A stretch of DNA of 20,557 nt from assembly GCA_039179915.1 (NCBI GenBank), contig JBCDEF010000022.1, forward strand, positions 1 to 20,557, written 5' to 3'. The DNA is from JANQQZ01 sp039179915. GTDB taxonomy: Bacteria; Planctomycetota; Phycisphaerae; Phycisphaerales; UBA1924. The translations under genes and the position numbers were made by a program. The first letter of the stretch is position 1; each line of letters begins with the position of its first letter. Of the stretch, positions 1-7,380 are shown one piece after another. The notes beneath the pieces are model-generated. The model was not told where the DNA came from. It was given only the letters and a program-made list of their open reading frames with translations, and did no database searches.

Positions 1-625
1 AGACGATCTCACCGGAGCGCTCGTCGTCGGCGACACCGAACGAGCCGAAGCTGTTCAGGAAGCGGAAGCTGGCGTCGAAGATCGAGACGCGATCGTTGCC
101 GCCGTACTCGGAGACATAGATGCGTTCGACGCGGCCGGCGTTGTCGGTGAGCACGGCGACATCGGTAAGGTAGATGAACTCGCCGGGCCCACGGCCGAAG
201 CCGCCGAACTCGGCCAGCGGCGCGTCGGGCGATGCCGGGTCGATGATGTAGACACGCTGCTGGTGGGTATCGGGGATCCAGACCGCCTCGCGCGTAGGGT
301 CGCCCGGGGCGGGCGCGACGGTGAGGCCGGTGGGCAGGCCGCGCTCAATCGCGGGCATCTGAACGACCTGCCGCGGCTCGCCCCACTCGGTGTCGATGAG
401 CTGGACGCGGCCGGTCTTGTCGACGATCCAGAGGCCCTCGGCTCCGGCGTCGATCCCTCTGGGGAAGATGAACTGGCCCGGGCTGCGGCCGGGCTCGCCG
501 AGCACGCGGTCGATGCGGATCGCCGTGGGCTGATCCGGTGTTGACGCGTCGCAGCCGCTCGACGGAGCGAGCAGCACGGCCGCACATGTGGCGAGCAGCC
601 AACGGATTCGTGTGTCCGCAGTCAC
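1..625 (-). CDS. NHL-repeat exported protein, possible lipoprotein (3' end outside window)
   Basis: The reading frame is open from a GTG at 623-625 to the window edge, giving 208 residues with no stop. The N-terminus has a short basic stretch, then a hydrophobic core (WLLATCAAVLL), then APSSGC. This looks like a signal peptide with a lipobox-like Cys at about residue 25, although serine at -3 is atypical. The rest reads as beta-propeller NHL repeats: G-x-S-P-G-Q-F-x-F-P-R-G-I-D then LWIVDKTGRVQLID, and GRGPGEF then YVSEYGGNDRVSIFD. NHL proteins are extracytoplasmic or scaffold propellers; no enzymatic residues are evident. It lies 55 bases downstream of the permease gene on the same strand, so the two are probably co-transcribed. 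No Shine-Dalgarno is obvious before the GTG. The ATG at 629-631 is in another frame and meets a stop at once. Function beyond the fold is unknown. Confidence 0.8.
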   Translation of the reverse strand, partial: MTADTRIRWLLATCAAVLLAPSSGCDASTPDQPTAIRIDRVLGEPGRSPGQFIFPRGIDAGAEGLWIVDKTGRVQLIDTEWGEPRQVVQMPAIERGLPTGLTVAPAPGDPTREAVWIPDTHQQRVYIIDPASPDAPLAEFGGFGRGPGEFIYLTDVAVLTDNAGRVERIYVSEYGGNDRVSIFDASFRFLNSFGSFGVADDERSGEIV

Positions 626-680
626 CGCATGATGGTAACCGACCGCCGGGTGTGAAGATGCATCGAGCGCCGCATCGGTG

Positions 681-2243
681 TCAGTCGTTCGATCGGCGAG
701 CCGCGACCGCGCGCACGAGTGCCGCGGCACCGATCAACGCGGCGACGGCGCCGGCCTGAATCAGCATCAGCCCGGCCATGTGCTCATCGCGGGCGAAATG
801 GAGCATGCCCAGCAGCGAGCGAGCGACGCTCTCCCTGCCCGGCGGGCTGACGATGACGGTCGCTTCGATCTCCGAAAGACTCAACACCGCGAGCACCACG
901 CCGACGAGCGCAGCCGAGCCGAACGCGCCCGGGCCCGCGGCCAGGAGCGCAGCGATCGGGCCGGTCGCGCCGTCAACACGCCGGCGGTCGCGGGCGTCGG
1001 TCGGCTCGGCGAGCGACAGCGCGATCCCCGCGAGCACCGCGATCACCCCGAACCGTGCCAGATGAGCCAGGACCAGGATGCCGGCGGACTCGGCGACCTG
1101 CGGCGCGCCTGTCCACGACTCGCCGACGGCGGAACCGACCAGGATGCCGGGTGCCAGCGCTGTGAACAAGCCGAACGCAAGGATCATCGCGGTCAGCCGC
1201 GGCGTGCGGTCGGCCGCGAGCCGGGCGGTGAGCGTGCCAGCGCTCCCGATGGCCCCGACGATGATCGCAACGACGGCCGAGTCGAGGATCGCGCCCCGCT
1301 CGGTCCGCCAGAGGGTCGAAAACGTGGTCAGGCTCTGCATCGAGCCGGCGAGCAAGGCGAGGGGCAAGCCGGCGGCCAGGACGACCACGGCGGCGGACAG
1401 CACGGCCGAGAGCCGGCCGCCGCCGATCGATCGCTGCGGGTCGGCCCGGGCGGCGAGCCACAGGGGCGCGGCCCTTGCGACCAGGACGGCGGCGGCGGCG
1501 GCGATCAGCGCGAGGGGCCACGCGGCGAGCCAGACACGCCAGGCCTCGCCGCGGGGTAACGCGTCGAGCTCGAGCCAGAGACCGATCGACGCGGTCGGGA
1601 TCCGCGCGAGATGCAGCGGCACGGCCGAGCCGAGCATGAGCAGCGCGATCATTGCCGCGGACAAGAACCAGGCGCCGGCAACAAGCCTCGCCATGACCCG
1701 GGAGCGGACGGTCGGCCCGGCCCCGTCGGCGCGGAGCGATTCGGAAAGAGAGACCGGCAGAGCTCGGAGCCGGGCGGACTGGATCATCGCGGCCAGCGGC
1801 GCGGCCCAGAGCGCGAGGGCGAGCACCGCGATCAGGCGTCCCACGAGCACCGCCCGCCACGAGGGCCCGAGCGCGAGCCACTCGCCAAAGCCGGTTCCCG
1901 GCGCCCGCAGCGCGTTGAGCCCCGCGTAGGCCAGCGGCATCGGCAGCAGCACCGGGGCGATCAGCACCCACGAGCCCCGCCGCGAGAGGCCGCGGCTCCA
2001 CCAGGCCAGCGGCGCAGCCAGGAGCGCGGCCAGGCCGCCGATGGCAAACGCCCAGCCGATCGAGCGGAGCAGCGCTGCCGCGGAGACCGCCGGCGGGTCG
2101 GCGATCGCCGCGCCTTCGAGCAGGCCCCGGGCGACGGCCCCGGCCGCGGTGACGATGGGCACGCCGAAGACACACCCGCTGACGATCAGCAGCAGGACCG
2201 ACGGCCAGGCCGAGATCGCTCGGTTTGAGAACGGCGGCATCAC
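681..2243 (-). CDS. ABC transporter permease, fused two-domain type (iron/thiamine FbpB/ThiP-like)
   Basis: This 520-residue protein is strongly hydrophobic, with roughly 12 membrane segments in two similar halves of about 260 residues. That is the length and layout of FbpB/ThiP-type permeases, which carry two inner-membrane permease domains in one chain. The first half has an EAA-loop-like stretch around residues 165-180 (SESLRADGAG). The second half has the equivalent loop around residues 455-475 (EIEATVIVSPPG then ESVARSLLGMLHF), which resembles the second EAA loop of iron(III) permeases. Such proteins form the membrane channel of an import system powered by a separate ATPase and fed by a periplasmic binding protein. 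Neither partner is in this window; they may lie beyond position 1. The substrate cannot be read from the sequence. Its start is divergent from the M24 peptidase, 32 bases away. Confidence 0.82.
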   Translation of the reverse strand: MMPPFSNRAISAWPSVLLLIVSGCVFGVPIVTAAGAVARGLLEGAAIADPPAVSAAALLRSIGWAFAIGGLAALLAAPLAWWSRGLSRRGSWVLIAPVLLPMPLAYAGLNALRAPGTGFGEWLALGPSWRAVLVGRLIAVLALALWAAPLAAMIQSARLRALPVSLSESLRADGAGPTVRSRVMARLVAGAWFLSAAMIALLMLGSAVPLHLARIPTASIGLWLELDALPRGEAWRVWLAAWPLALIAAAAAVLVARAAPLWLAARADPQRSIGGGRLSAVLSAAVVVLAAGLPLALLAGSMQSLTTFSTLWRTERGAILDSAVVAIIVGAIGSAGTLTARLAADRTPRLTAMILAFGLFTALAPGILVGSAVGESWTGAPQVAESAGILVLAHLARFGVIAVLAGIALSLAEPTDARDRRRVDGATGPIAALLAAGPGAFGSAALVGVVLAVLSLSEIEATVIVSPPGRESVARSLLGMLHFARDEHMAGLMLIQAGAVAALIGAAALVRAVAARRSND

Positions 2244-2275
2244 CGCGCGAGCATACCCGCGGTACCATCGCCGCC

Positions 2276-3445
2276 ATGGCCAAACGTACCACCAAGAAGT
2301 CGTCGACCGCGAAACGGTCGTCCCGGAAGCCCGCCGCCGCCCGCAAGAGCCCCGAGCCGCCCGAGAAGATACGGCTCCGCAAGCTCCGCTCGGCCGTGGG
2401 CCGAGAAGGCGCCGACGCGGCGATGATCACCGATCCGAACGATGTCGCCTACCTGACCGGTTTTTTTGGGGGTGACAGCGTGTTGATCGCGCCCGCCCGC
2501 GGCAAACCGCTCTTGGTCAGCGATCGGCGCTATGAGGAGGACCTCGGGGCGTTCAGGCACCTGGTCACGGTCGTGATGCGGACGGGTGCGATGCACCCTG
2601 CGTTGGGCCGGCTGATCAAGGACCGCGGGTTCGGCCGGGTTTTGGTGCAGCCGGAGCATCTGACGGTGCAGGCCAGGTCGGCGGTCGCGAAGATCGTCGG
2701 CGCTCGGACGCTTGTCGATCATGCCCGGCTGGTCGCGGGGCTGCGGATCACCAAGGACGAGAGCGAGATCCGGGCGATCCGCGGGGCGATCCGGGTGCAG
2801 GAGGCGGCGATGGTCGCGACGCTCGATCAGATCGGGCCGGGGTTGACTGAGCTGGAAATCTGTGCGCTGCTCGAGTACGAGATGAAGGCCCGTGGCGCGA
2901 GCGGGCCGGCGTTCGGCACGATCGTGGCCGCACAGGCCAACGGCTCTCGCCCCCACTACCACCCGTCGAAGGCCAAGACCGCGCGGAACAAGCCGCTGCT
3001 GATCGACTGGGGCGCGGTCGTCGGCGGGTACCGGGGCGACATGACGCGGGTGTTCACTTTTGGCAAGTGGCCGAGGCAGGTCCGCGAGATCTACGAGATC
3101 GTGCGCGATGCGCATCAGGCGGCGGCCGCGGCGCTCAAGCCCGGCGAGCGGTGCGCAGACATCGACGCGGTCGCCCGCGACCACATCCGATCGCACGGCT
3201 ACGGCGTGCAGTTCGGGCACAGCCTTGGGCACGGCATCGGCATCGAGACGCACGAGCCGCCGGGGCTCTCGTCGCTCGCAGGCGACACGGTGCTCGAGCC
3301 GGGCATGGTGGTGACGATCGAGCCGGGGATCTACCTGCCGGGTATCGGCGGGGTGCGGCTGGAAGACGATTACGCGATCACGGATCGTGGCTCGCGGAAC
3401 CTCAGTTCGCTGCCGATGGACCTGGACTTCGCGACGCTGGACTAA
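2276..3445 (+). CDS. M24-family metallopeptidase, Xaa-Pro aminopeptidase-like
   Basis: The product is 389 residues in the creatinase/aminopeptidase P fold. An N-terminal creatinase-like domain (about 35-160) includes DVAYLTGFFG. The catalytic pita-bread domain (about 165-385) carries all five metal ligands of the family: D244 in IDWG, D255 in GDMTR, H319 in GHGIG, E349 in TIEPGIY and E363 in RLEDD. HYHPS and HEPP support the active site. Members remove an N-terminal residue before proline, usually in the cytoplasm. I chose the ATG at 2276 over an in-frame TTG at 2225, because the TTG lies inside the divergent permease gene. The first 30 residues are unusually rich in Lys, Arg, Ser and Ala. 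The protein could be a prolidase-type dipeptidase instead; the family call is safer than the substrate. Confidence 0.9.
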   Translation: MAKRTTKKSSTAKRSSRKPAAARKSPEPPEKIRLRKLRSAVGREGADAAMITDPNDVAYLTGFFGGDSVLIAPARGKPLLVSDRRYEEDLGAFRHLVTVVMRTGAMHPALGRLIKDRGFGRVLVQPEHLTVQARSAVAKIVGARTLVDHARLVAGLRITKDESEIRAIRGAIRVQEAAMVATLDQIGPGLTELEICALLEYEMKARGASGPAFGTIVAAQANGSRPHYHPSKAKTARNKPLLIDWGAVVGGYRGDMTRVFTFGKWPRQVREIYEIVRDAHQAAAAALKPGERCADIDAVARDHIRSHGYGVQFGHSLGHGIGIETHEPPGLSSLAGDTVLEPGMVVTIEPGIYLPGIGGVRLEDDYAITDRGSRNLSSLPMDLDFATLD

Positions 3446-3480
3446 GCGCGTTCGGGCTGTGCTTCGGTACACTCGGCGTG

Positions 3481-4142
3481 ATGAGCTCGAACGACTATCG
3501 CCGCGAAGACATGGCCGAGTACGTCAGATTTACGCCCCGCCAGATCCGGGACAAAGCACTTGTCACGCTGCTGGGTGTGCTTGAAGGCATCGACGCCGAC
3601 GGCCGTGTGCTCGACGCTGAGCGGGAGGCGCTCCGGGCTTGGGTCCGAGACTTCGAGCCAAAGCTTCGCGAGCCGCAGTTTCAAGAACTGATCTTGGCCG
3701 TGCGGCACGCATGCGAGACGACGCACGCCGATCGCGGCGCGTTCGTGGCGGCGGTCAACGCGATCGGGGCGGCTCAGCCCAACCCGGATGGGTACTACAG
3801 CGACGAGAAAGAATCCGTCCAGCGGCTCCACGCGATCGTGGCTGGCATCGCGATCGACTCGGTCGTCAACGATGCCGAGCTGCTGCAGCTCCGGACTTGG
3901 CTGGATCACCACGCGCAAGCGCACGGCGAGCACGTGACGCTCACCCGGCTGGCGTCGGTCGTCCGACGCGTCCTTGCAGACGGCATCCTGACCTCGCATG
4001 AACACCGCGAGCTGCTCGGCGTGTTCGGCGAGGTTGGCTCGAGCGGATCCGCGGCATCGATCGCGGGGACCGCGGCCATCGATGGAGCAACATCACCGTC
4101 GAACGGTTGTTCTTGGCATCGATCCGCGGTGCCGAGGGTTGA
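3481..4142 (+). CDS. TerB-like helical protein, 3' end probably frameshifted
   Basis: From ATG 3481 the frame encodes about 185 convincing residues. They contain two TerB-like helical units: LEGIDADGRVLDAEREAL near the N-terminus, and two more acidic motifs later (DSVVNDAELLQLRTWL, LADGILTSHEHREL). TerB-like domains are alpha-helical and metal-associated in some members; this gene's role is unknown. After about 4080 the third-position GC of this frame drops. It then stays open to 4761 purely through the antisense of dut and part of the next gene. The frame starting at positions divisible by 3 has better codon bias over 4035-4142 and stops with TGA at 4140-4142, just before the convergent dut stop. 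A one-base deletion or a -1 frameshift between about 4035 and 4080 would join them. The end given here assumes that. Without it the literal ORF is 3481-4761. Confidence 0.6.
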
Positions 4143-4158
4143 TGCCCGGGGCCGGTCG

Positions 4159-4686
4159 CTATCGGAACCCGCCGGTGGAGCCGAAGCCGCCGGTGCCGCG
4201 TTCGGTCTCATCGAGGGAGTCGACGGCCTGGATCGCGGCCCGGGCGACGGGGGCGATCACGAGCTGGGCGACGCGGTCGCCATGGGCGATCTCGACGGGC
4301 TCTGGGCCGAGGTTGATCAGAGCGACCATCATCTCGCCGCGGTAGTCGCTGTCGACGGTGCCCGGAGCGTTCGGCACGGTGACGCCGCGCATGCTGGCGA
4401 GCCCGGAACGCGGGCGGACCTGGCCCTCGTAGCCGGTCGGGATCGCGCAGGCGAAGCCGAGCGGCAGGCGGAGGATCCGGCCGCCGGCATGCACGGGCGC
4501 GATGACAACGGACGTGCCTTCGAACTCGCCGCGGGGCAGGCAGACGGCCAGGTCGAGCCCGGCGGCACCCGCGGTCTTCTGGACAGGCAGCACGGCCCGC
4601 TCGTCGAGCTTCTGGAAACGGACCTGGATCGGCGTTTCGGTCCGGGTCTCGGTCTGGGTCTCGGTCTGGATCTGGGGTGTTGGCAT
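4159..4686 (-). CDS. dut: dUTP diphosphatase (dUTPase), trimeric type
   Basis: This 175-residue protein hydrolyses dUTP to dUMP and pyrophosphate, keeping uracil out of DNA and supplying dUMP for dTMP synthesis. All five conserved trimeric-dUTPase motifs are present in order: AGLDL, PRSGLA, GTVDSDYRGE (with the catalytic Asp), GDRVAQLVI, and the C-terminal P-loop-like RGTGGFGSTG. The core starts near residue 20. The preceding residues are a Gln/Thr/Glu-rich tail encoded by a 12-base tandem repeat, which explains the length above the usual 150. It is the last gene of a minus-strand run, 27 bases after the coiled-coil gene. It is convergent with the TerB-like gene. No clear Shine-Dalgarno precedes the ATG. 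Confidence 0.96.
   Translation of the reverse strand: MPTPQIQTETQTETRTETPIQVRFQKLDERAVLPVQKTAGAAGLDLAVCLPRGEFEGTSVVIAPVHAGGRILRLPLGFACAIPTGYEGQVRPRSGLASMRGVTVPNAPGTVDSDYRGEMMVALINLGPEPVEIAHGDRVAQLVIAPVARAAIQAVDSLDETERGTGGFGSTGGFR
4644..4667 (-). repeat. 12-base tandem repeat at the 5' end of dut
   Basis: Two exact plus-strand units GGGTCTCGGTCT (4644-4655, 4656-4667), flanked by degenerate copies. In dut they encode the alternating Thr-Glu tail QTETQTETRTE before the conserved core. In-frame length change by slippage would be tolerated. Confidence 0.75.
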
Positions 4687-4713
4687 GGCGGCAGGGTACT
4701 CGCCGCGGTTGGG

Positions 4714-4998
4714 CTAGTCGTCGCGGAGCGCGTCGTCGAGGACGGCTTGTTCCTCGGGTGAGAGCGAGGTCCGGATGTCGCCGAGGACGCGGTCGAGGGC
4801 CCGGATCATGCGTTCGGTGGAGTCGATCGCGGTGTCGAGCGAGCTCTTGCCGGTGATCTGCTTGAGGATGTCGGTGCGGCTGAGCTCGGCGAGGCGGGCC
4901 TCGGACTGGAGGCGGGCTTCGACCAGGCCCGAGAGCAGACGCTCGGCCTCGCGGCGTGCTTCGGCGGTCTCGCTGAGGATCTGGCTTCGTTCGGTCAC
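4714..4998 (-). CDS. Small coiled-coil protein, function unknown
   Basis: The product is 94 residues, almost entirely predicted helix, with heptad-like Leu/Ala spacing and many Glu/Arg residues (for example TAEARREAERLLSGLVEARL). This suggests a coiled coil. No signal peptide or membrane segment is visible. I chose the GTG at 4996-4998 because AGGAG lies 6 bases upstream of it on the minus strand. The earlier in-frame GTG at 5017-5019 would put that ribosome-binding site inside the gene. It sits 32 bases after the capD-like gene and 27 bases before dut, so it is probably in the same transcript. I do not recognise a named family. Confidence 0.75.
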   Translation of the reverse strand: MTERSQILSETAEARREAERLLSGLVEARLQSEARLAELSRTDILKQITGKSSLDTAIDSTERMIRALDRVLGDIRTSLSPEEQAVLDDALRDD

Positions 4999-5030
4999 GG
5001 CGTGCTCCTGCCTGGACACAGTCTACGCGG

Positions 5031-6596
5031 TCAGGCGGCGATCTCGTGCTTGTCGGACGGCGAGCCGGCCCGCGGGCTCTCGGCGGGCCGGGGCTGCTGG
5101 CCGGGCCGCGTGCTCATTTCGGAGTCGGTCTTCATCTCAGGGACGTGCCGGCGGATCATCGCCAGCACCATGTCCCGGTCGCGCGAGGCGCGGACGCTGG
5201 TCAGGTCGGCGATCAGAGCGGTGGTGTCGGCCGGCTCGGTGTCGCCGGCGGCCCAGGCGTTGATGCCGGGCCGGCCCGTGGGGGCGAGCAGTTCGGCCGA
5301 GTAGGCCAGCTCTTCGTAGAGCTTCTCGCCGGGCCGGGCGCCGGTCAGGACGATGTCACCCGCTGCGGCGCCGTCGGACGAGCAGACCCGTCGCGGCTCG
5401 TAGCCGTGCGCCCGGCAGAAGCGCTCGGCCAGGTCGACGATGCGGACCGGCTCGCCCATGTCGAGCACAAAGACGCGGGCCGAGCGGCCGTCGTGATCGA
5501 CCGCGGCGGACTGGATCACCAGCGAGGCGGCCTCGGGGATGGTCATGAAGTAGCGGGTCATCCGCTCGTCGGTCACGGTGATCGGCCGGCCCTCGGCGAG
5601 CTGGCTGCCCCAGATCGGCAGCACGCTGCACGCCGAGGCGAGCACGTTGCCGAAGCGGACCATGCTGAAGCGGGTGCCGGGCGTCGAACGCTGCAGGCCC
5701 TGGATGTACCGCTCGGCCAGGCGCTTGGTCGCGCCCATGACGCTCGTCGGGTTGACCGCCTTGTCGCTCGAGATCAGCACGAAGCGCTCGGCGCCGGCGG
5801 CGACGGCGGCGTCGGCGATCGACTTGGTCCCGAACAGGTTGTTGGTCACCGCGTGTGCCGGGTGGTCCTCCATGAGCGGGACGTGCTTGTGGGCCGCGGC
5901 ATGAAAGACCACGTGCGGCCGGTGCTCGTCGAGGTAGGCCCGGGTCCCGTCGGCATCGACGACGTCGTGCAGGATCGAGGTGCGTTCGAGGCTCGGGTGG
6001 GCCTCGCGGAGCCGGCGGTCGATCTCGAACAGCGCGTTCTCGGCCCGCTCGACGAGGATCAACCGCTCGGGCGCGAAGCGGGCGGCGATCATGGCGATCT
6101 CCGAGCCGATCGAGCCACCGGCCCCGGTGATCAGCACACGCTTGGTGCCCAGCAGCGACTCGAGCTCGGCCTGATCGATCGGGAAGGGCTCGCGGCCGAT
6201 GAGCGAGGCGATGTCCATGGCCCGGCCTGCGGGGCCGGTGTTGCGTGCTGCGCCGTCGACGAGCAGGTCGGCCATCAGCGGGATCTGGCGGATCGTGACG
6301 CCGAGCGGTTCGAGCAGGCGTCGTGCCTCGGCCGCGTCGCGGTGCTGCCGAGCGGGCAGGGCGACGATCGCGGTCGAGAACGCGTGCCAGGCGAGCAACT
6401 CCGGCAGGTCGGCCAGCTCGCCGAGCACGGGGAGGCCCGGGTCGCGGGCGGCAGGGGTGTCGGTCTCGGTGAGGACGCAGCCGCAGGGCCACGGCATGGG
6501 CTGGCCGTCGAGCTCGCGGAGCAGCATCTGGCTGCGGACCTCGCGCACGCCATCGGCGGTACCGATCAGGATGGCGGTTTCGGCTGGCTGTGCCAT
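5031..6596 (-). CDS. Polysaccharide biosynthesis nucleotide-sugar dehydratase/epimerase, CapD/FlaA1-like
   Basis: The product is 521 residues. Residues about 5-125 form an N-terminal alpha/beta domain like the second cytoplasmic domain of membrane-bound PglF/WbpM/CapD proteins, but the usual four N-terminal membrane helices are absent. Residues about 150-440 form an SDR Rossmann domain: NAD(P)-binding ITGAGGSIGSE, then HAAAHKHVPLMEDHP, then the catalytic segment SSDKAVNPTSVMGATKR, where Met takes the Tyr position as in UDP-GlcNAc 4,6-dehydratases. GARPGEKLYEEL closes the domain. The likely reaction is 4,6-dehydration of UDP-N-acetylglucosamine for surface glycans. GGGAG-like spacing (GGGAG, 11 bases before the ATG) may serve as ribosome-binding site. 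It heads the run with the coiled-coil gene and dut, and is divergent from ruvA. The C-terminal 60 residues are a low-complexity polar tail. Confidence 0.9.
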   Translation of the reverse strand: MAQPAETAILIGTADGVREVRSQMLLRELDGQPMPWPCGCVLTETDTPAARDPGLPVLGELADLPELLAWHAFSTAIVALPARQHRDAAEARRLLEPLGVTIRQIPLMADLLVDGAARNTGPAGRAMDIASLIGREPFPIDQAELESLLGTKRVLITGAGGSIGSEIAMIAARFAPERLILVERAENALFEIDRRLREAHPSLERTSILHDVVDADGTRAYLDEHRPHVVFHAAAHKHVPLMEDHPAHAVTNNLFGTKSIADAAVAAGAERFVLISSDKAVNPTSVMGATKRLAERYIQGLQRSTPGTRFSMVRFGNVLASACSVLPIWGSQLAEGRPITVTDERMTRYFMTIPEAASLVIQSAAVDHDGRSARVFVLDMGEPVRIVDLAERFCRAHGYEPRRVCSSDGAAAGDIVLTGARPGEKLYEELAYSAELLAPTGRPGINAWAAGDTEPADTTALIADLTSVRASRDRDMVLAMIRRHVPEMKTDSEMSTRPGQQPRPAESPRAGSPSDKHEIAA

Positions 6597-6616
6597 AGAA
6601 AGTCGAGCTCCCTGCT

Positions 6617-6634
6617 CGCGAGGCGTTCCTCGCG
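6617..6634. repeat. Perfect 7-bp inverted repeat in the capD-like/ruvA divergent region
   Basis: CGCGAGG (6617-6623) and CCTCGCG (6628-6634) around a CGTT loop, in the 109-base spacer between the divergent starts at 6596 and 6706. It could be an operator, or a leader hairpin in the capD-like mRNA. No T-tract follows on either strand. Confidence 0.45.
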
Positions 6635-6705
6635 TACGAACTAGTTATCGGCGGTTCGGGCGGGGGACCTGAGCCGCCGTTGCCCCGAAACGGGTACCGT
6701 CCGCC

Positions 6706-7347
6706 ATGATCGATCGAGTTTCGGGCGTTTTGGAGTCGGTCGAAACCCAGCAGGCGGTGCTTCGCCCAGAGGGACCGGCGGCGATCCGTGTACTGCTGCC
6801 GGCGTATTTGGCCGAGCGGCTGGGCTCGCGGATCGGTGAAGCGATCGAGCTCCACACATTCTTCTATCTTGAGGCCCAGGGCCAGGGAACGAGTTTTCTG
6901 CCCAGGCTGATCGGGTTTGGTTCGCCGACGGAACGGGCGTTCTTCGAGCTGTTTACCACGGTCAAGGGCGTCGGCTCGCGGAAAGCGCTGCGGGCAATGG
7001 CAGCCGAGCCGGCGGCGATCGCGGCGGCGATCGTGGGCCGGAACACCAAGGCATTGATCGAACTGCCGGAGATCGGCAAGCGGCTAGCGGAGACGATTGT
7101 TGCCGAGCTCGACGGCAAGGTCGCCCGGTTCCTGAGCACGGCCGAGCTCGATGCCGCGGCGGCGGAGACATCGGCCACGTGCGGCCCCACGCTCGACGGG
7201 CCCGAGGCCGAGGCGCTGGCCGCGCTGACCGCGTTGGGCGAGAGCCCCGCCGACGCGGAGCGGATGGTCCGGGCTGCGGCCGCGATCGAGCCAAAACCCG
7301 AGACTTCCGCGGCTCTGATCCAAGCCGCCTACCGCGTGGGCCGATAA
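6706..7347 (+). CDS. ruvA: Holliday junction branch migration protein RuvA
   Basis: The product is 213 residues, close to the usual 190-210. RuvA tetramers bind Holliday junctions and load the RuvB motor. The N-terminal OB-fold domain (1-70) opens with MIDRVSGVLES. Two helix-hairpin-helix motifs follow: FTTVKGVGSRKALRAM near residue 86 and LIELPEIGKRLAETIVAEL near 115. The C-terminal three-helix domain (about 165-213) contains EAEALAALTALGES, the RuvB-contact region. The acidic pin between OB strands (EDAQ-type in E. coli) is replaced by the looser LEAQGQG. ruvB and ruvC are not in this window. The gene is divergent from the capD-like gene across a 109-base region with an inverted repeat. Confidence 0.95.
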   Translation: MIDRVSGVLESVETQQAVLRPEGPAAIRVLLPAYLAERLGSRIGEAIELHTFFYLEAQGQGTSFLPRLIGFGSPTERAFFELFTTVKGVGSRKALRAMAAEPAAIAAAIVGRNTKALIELPEIGKRLAETIVAELDGKVARFLSTAELDAAAAETSATCGPTLDGPEAEALAALTALGESPADAERMVRAAAAIEPKPETSAALIQAAYRVGR

Positions 7348-7380
7348 GGTCCGATCGACCTTCTCGTACGGAGCGGCTGG

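Noticed and set aside
1..585. Minus-strand frames of 176 and 85 residues in the first 600 bases
   Set aside because: Low-complexity Ser/Arg/Pro readings. The frame from GTG 625 shows NHL repeats and a signal peptide.
973..2430. A 485-residue minus-strand frame overlapping the permease
   Set aside because: Arg-rich shadow in another frame of the same strand; the 520-residue frame has regular membrane segments.
4105..4126. VVLGIDP reading, like the first strand of RuvC
   Set aside because: Only a few residues match. No further RuvC motifs follow, codon bias is poor in that frame, and dut occupies the DNA immediately downstream.
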